A stretch of DNA of 6,241 bases from NCBI RefSeq assembly GCF_000717185.1, contig NZ_JNYE01000172.1, positions 1 through 6,241 on the forward strand, written 5' to 3'. The translations under genes were made by a program, and so were the position numbers. Source of the DNA: Kitasatospora phosalacinea. GTDB taxonomy: Bacteria > Actinomycetota > Actinomycetes > Streptomycetales > Streptomycetaceae. The notes below the pieces were generated by a model. It was given only the letters and a program-made list of their open reading frames with translations, had not been told where the DNA came from and made no database searches. Positions 4,853-6,241 of the stretch are shown here, piece after piece. Each line of letters starts with the position of its first letter. The first letter of the stretch is position 1.

Positions 4853-6109
4853 TTGAACCTCATGCGCTGGAGCGCCCGGCTCGCCGGAACCGCCTGGCGG
4901 GCCAACCCCGCCACCGCGGACGAACCCGTCACCGTCCCCGGCCCGCGCGACCCGGCCGCCACCGGCCCCGGACCCGACCCCCGCGACCCCGAGCAGCTCT
5001 ACGACCTGCGCGAGGTCCTGCGCCGCCTGCCCGCCCCCGTCGCCCTCACCCACGGCCCCAAGCACCAGCTCGGCTACGCCAACCAGGCCTACCGCGACCT
5101 GTTCGGCCCCCGCACCCCCGGCCGCCCCGCCGCCGAGTCCCTCCCCGAACTCACCACCCTCGGCGTGCTCCCCCTGCTCGACCAGGTCCTGCGCAGCGGA
5201 CGGCCGCGCAGCGTGAAGTCCCGCTGCATCCTCGGCCTCGGCGGCAACCGCTACTACAACATCGCCTGCGTCCCGCTCGGCCCCGACGAGAGCACCGCCC
5301 CCGCCGGGGTCCTGGTCTTCGCCACCGAGGTCACCGACCAGGTCCAGTCCGCCGGCCGCCTCCGCGAAGCCGAACGCCGCCAACGCGAAGCCGCCGTCAC
5401 CCTCCAGCACAGCCTCCTCCCGCAGAAACTCGAACAGCCCGCCGACCTCCACGTCGCCGCCACCTACCAACCCGGCGGCGCCGACGCCGCCGTCGGCGGC
5501 GACTGGTACGACGTCATCGGCCTCGGCGGCGGACGCACCGCACTCGTCATCGGCGACGTCATGGGCCGCGGCCTGCGCGCCGCCGCCGTCATGGGCCAGC
5601 TCCGCACCGCCGTCCGCGCCTACGCCCGCCTCGACCTCCCCCCGCACGAGGTGATGACCCTCCTCGACGGCCTCGCCATGGAGATCGACGCCAACCAGAT
5701 CGCCACCTGCACCTACGCCGTCTGGGACCCGACCGCCACCACCCTCGTCTACGCCTCCGCCGGACACCTCCCCCTCCTCCTCCGCGGCCCCGACGGCACC
5801 GTCCTCCACGGCGAGGAGCAGAACGGACCGCCCCTCGGCACCGGCGGCGCCGGCCACCTCTCCCACACCCTCCGCCTCCTCCCCGGCACCACCGGCGTCC
5901 TCTACACCGACGGCCTGGTCGAACGCCGGGACCAGGACATCGACCAAGGCATCGACCACCTCGCCCACACCCTCCGCGGCCCCGTCGGCACCCCCGACAC
6001 CGTCTGCGCCCGCCTCCTGCGGGCCCTCGGCGTCACCGCTGAGCACGACGACGACGTCGCGGTGCTGGTCTTCCAGGTGCCACTTGATCCCGAGCCCGCA
6101 GCTGTGTAG
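4853..6109 (+). CDS. PAS-PP2C (SpoIIE/RsbU-type) protein-serine/threonine phosphatase
   Basis: The protein has 418 residues from TTG 4853, preceded by AGGAAG at a 9-base spacing; an ATG at 4862 is the alternative (415 residues). Residues 1-46 are a Pro/Ala-rich leader. Residues ~48-165 resemble a PAS sensor (EQLYDLREVLRRLPAPVAL, YANQAYRDLFG, then GVLVFATEVTDQ). Residues 166-182 are a charged linker helix. Residues 183-410 are the PP2C_SIG catalytic domain: LQHSLLPQ, GGDWYDVI with D217, IGDVMGRGLRAA with D235, YASAGHLPLLL, GPPLG, LYTDGLVERR with D353, and HDDDVAVLVFQV with D400/D401. The metal-binding aspartates expected in this family are present, so it should be an active Mn2+/Mg2+ phosphatase. 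It probably dephosphorylates an anti-anti-sigma (SpoIIAA-like) partner, releasing a sigma factor. There is no HATPase_c kinase domain, GAF domain or membrane segment. No partner gene is in view. It probably forms its own transcription unit. Confidence 0.93.
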   Translation: MNLMRWSARLAGTAWRANPATADEPVTVPGPRDPAATGPGPDPRDPEQLYDLREVLRRLPAPVALTHGPKHQLGYANQAYRDLFGPRTPGRPAAESLPELTTLGVLPLLDQVLRSGRPRSVKSRCILGLGGNRYYNIACVPLGPDESTAPAGVLVFATEVTDQVQSAGRLREAERRQREAAVTLQHSLLPQKLEQPADLHVAATYQPGGADAAVGGDWYDVIGLGGGRTALVIGDVMGRGLRAAAVMGQLRTAVRAYARLDLPPHEVMTLLDGLAMEIDANQIATCTYAVWDPTATTLVYASAGHLPLLLRGPDGTVLHGEEQNGPPLGTGGAGHLSHTLRLLPGTTGVLYTDGLVERRDQDIDQGIDHLAHTLRGPVGTPDTVCARLLRALGVTAEHDDDVAVLVFQVPLDPEPAAV

Positions 6110-6112
6110 AGT
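6084..6112 (+). promoter_or_regulatory. Vegetative (HrdB-type) promoter overlapping the phosphatase stop codon
   Basis: TTGATC (6084-6089), a 17-base spacer and TAGAGT (6107-6112) fit the Streptomyces vegetative consensus TTGACR...TAGRRT, with a full match at the -10 box. The first three bases of the -10 box are the phosphatase stop codon TAG. Transcription would begin near 6119. It should drive a gene beyond the right edge. Confidence 0.6.
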
Positions 6113-6153
6113 TCTTCGAGTTGCCTGACAGGGAGCACCGAGCACGCATCTGT

Positions 6154-6207
6154 GTGGACGGTCCCGGGGCGGCCAATCCCTTGGAAAACCAGCTAGCTGA
6201 TCCGTGA
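6154..6207 (+). CDS. Possible 17-codon leader ORF
   Basis: GTG 6154 reads VDGPGAANPLENQLADP and stops at TGA 6205-6207. A TTG at 6121 in the same frame would make it 28 codons. AGGGAG (6130-6135) lies 18 bases upstream of the GTG, too far for a good ribosome site. It sits inside the presumed leader transcript of the 6084-6112 promoter and ends on the first base of a hairpin. It may be chance. Confidence 0.15.
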   Translation: MDGPGAANPLENQLADP

Positions 6208-6234
6208 CGGGTCGCGTCCTTTTCGCGTCCCCGT
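6207..6234 (+). terminator. Leader hairpin at the right edge
   Basis: ACGGG (6207-6211) pairs with CCCGT (6230-6234) and CGCG (6213-6216) with CGCG (6224-6227), with small bulges and a TCCTTTT loop. The nine pairs are mostly GC. It could be a terminator or attenuator, or a 5' UTR structure of the downstream gene. No T-run follows before the edge. Confidence 0.35.
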
Positions 6235-6241
6235 TCGTATT

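Noticed and set aside
4724..6132. 10-mer GCCTGACAGG repeated on both sides of the phosphatase gene (4724-4733 and 6123-6132), as if flanking an inserted unit
   Set aside because: Repeated 10-mers are common by chance at this length; there are no inverted ends, integrase or composition change to support insertion.
4829..6145. Minus-strand 438-codon open frame antisense to the phosphatase
   Set aside because: It is a Gly/Val/Ala/Glu-rich shadow of the phosphatase; the sense frame carries all PP2C motifs.

Overview
The window is about 70-75% G+C, has strongly third-position G/C-biased genes, and carries protein families typical of Streptomycetaceae. It is best read as chromosomal DNA of a Streptomyces or Kitasatospora relative. 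There are four protein-coding genes: two on the minus strand in the left half and two on the plus strand in the right half, back to back around a 710-bp intergenic region. No RNA genes, insertion sequences, CRISPR arrays or phage genes were seen.

Left half, minus strand: a TetR-family repressor (1791-2582) is followed, after a GC-rich hairpin and about 380 bp, by an ECF-type sigma factor (1409 down to the left edge, cut off). Its C-terminus is fused to an anti-sigma-like HxxxCxxC zinc motif, hydrophobic membrane stretches and a Pro/Thr repeat tail. This looks like a sigma factor tethered to the membrane by its own built-in regulator.

Right half, plus strand: a type II NADH dehydrogenase-like flavoprotein (3293-4630) appears to start at a rare ATT codon behind a perfect Shine-Dalgarno sequence. 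It also has Gly where its relatives have a conserved Glu. Next comes a PAS-PP2C (SpoIIE/RsbU-type) protein phosphatase (4853-6109). A good vegetative promoter is embedded in the end of the phosphatase gene, with its -10 box starting on the stop codon. It points to a leader at the right edge that holds a possible 17-codon ORF and a hairpin, and presumably serves a gene outside the window.

The most unusual part is the intergenic region 2583-3292. It contains two copies, about 360 bp apart, of the same ordered set of sites: a GGATCGGTCCGATCC-like palindrome, a GTGyGGACAA block (in one copy a perfect Streptomyces-type DnaA box on the complementary strand) and a CGTGA-N6-TCACA dyad resembling Rex or Crp operators. 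The downstream copy ends 27 bp before the NADH dehydrogenase start. A Rex-like, NADH-responsive site in front of an NADH dehydrogenase makes biological sense, and the divergent TetR protein may bind the palindromes. These regulatory links are inference.
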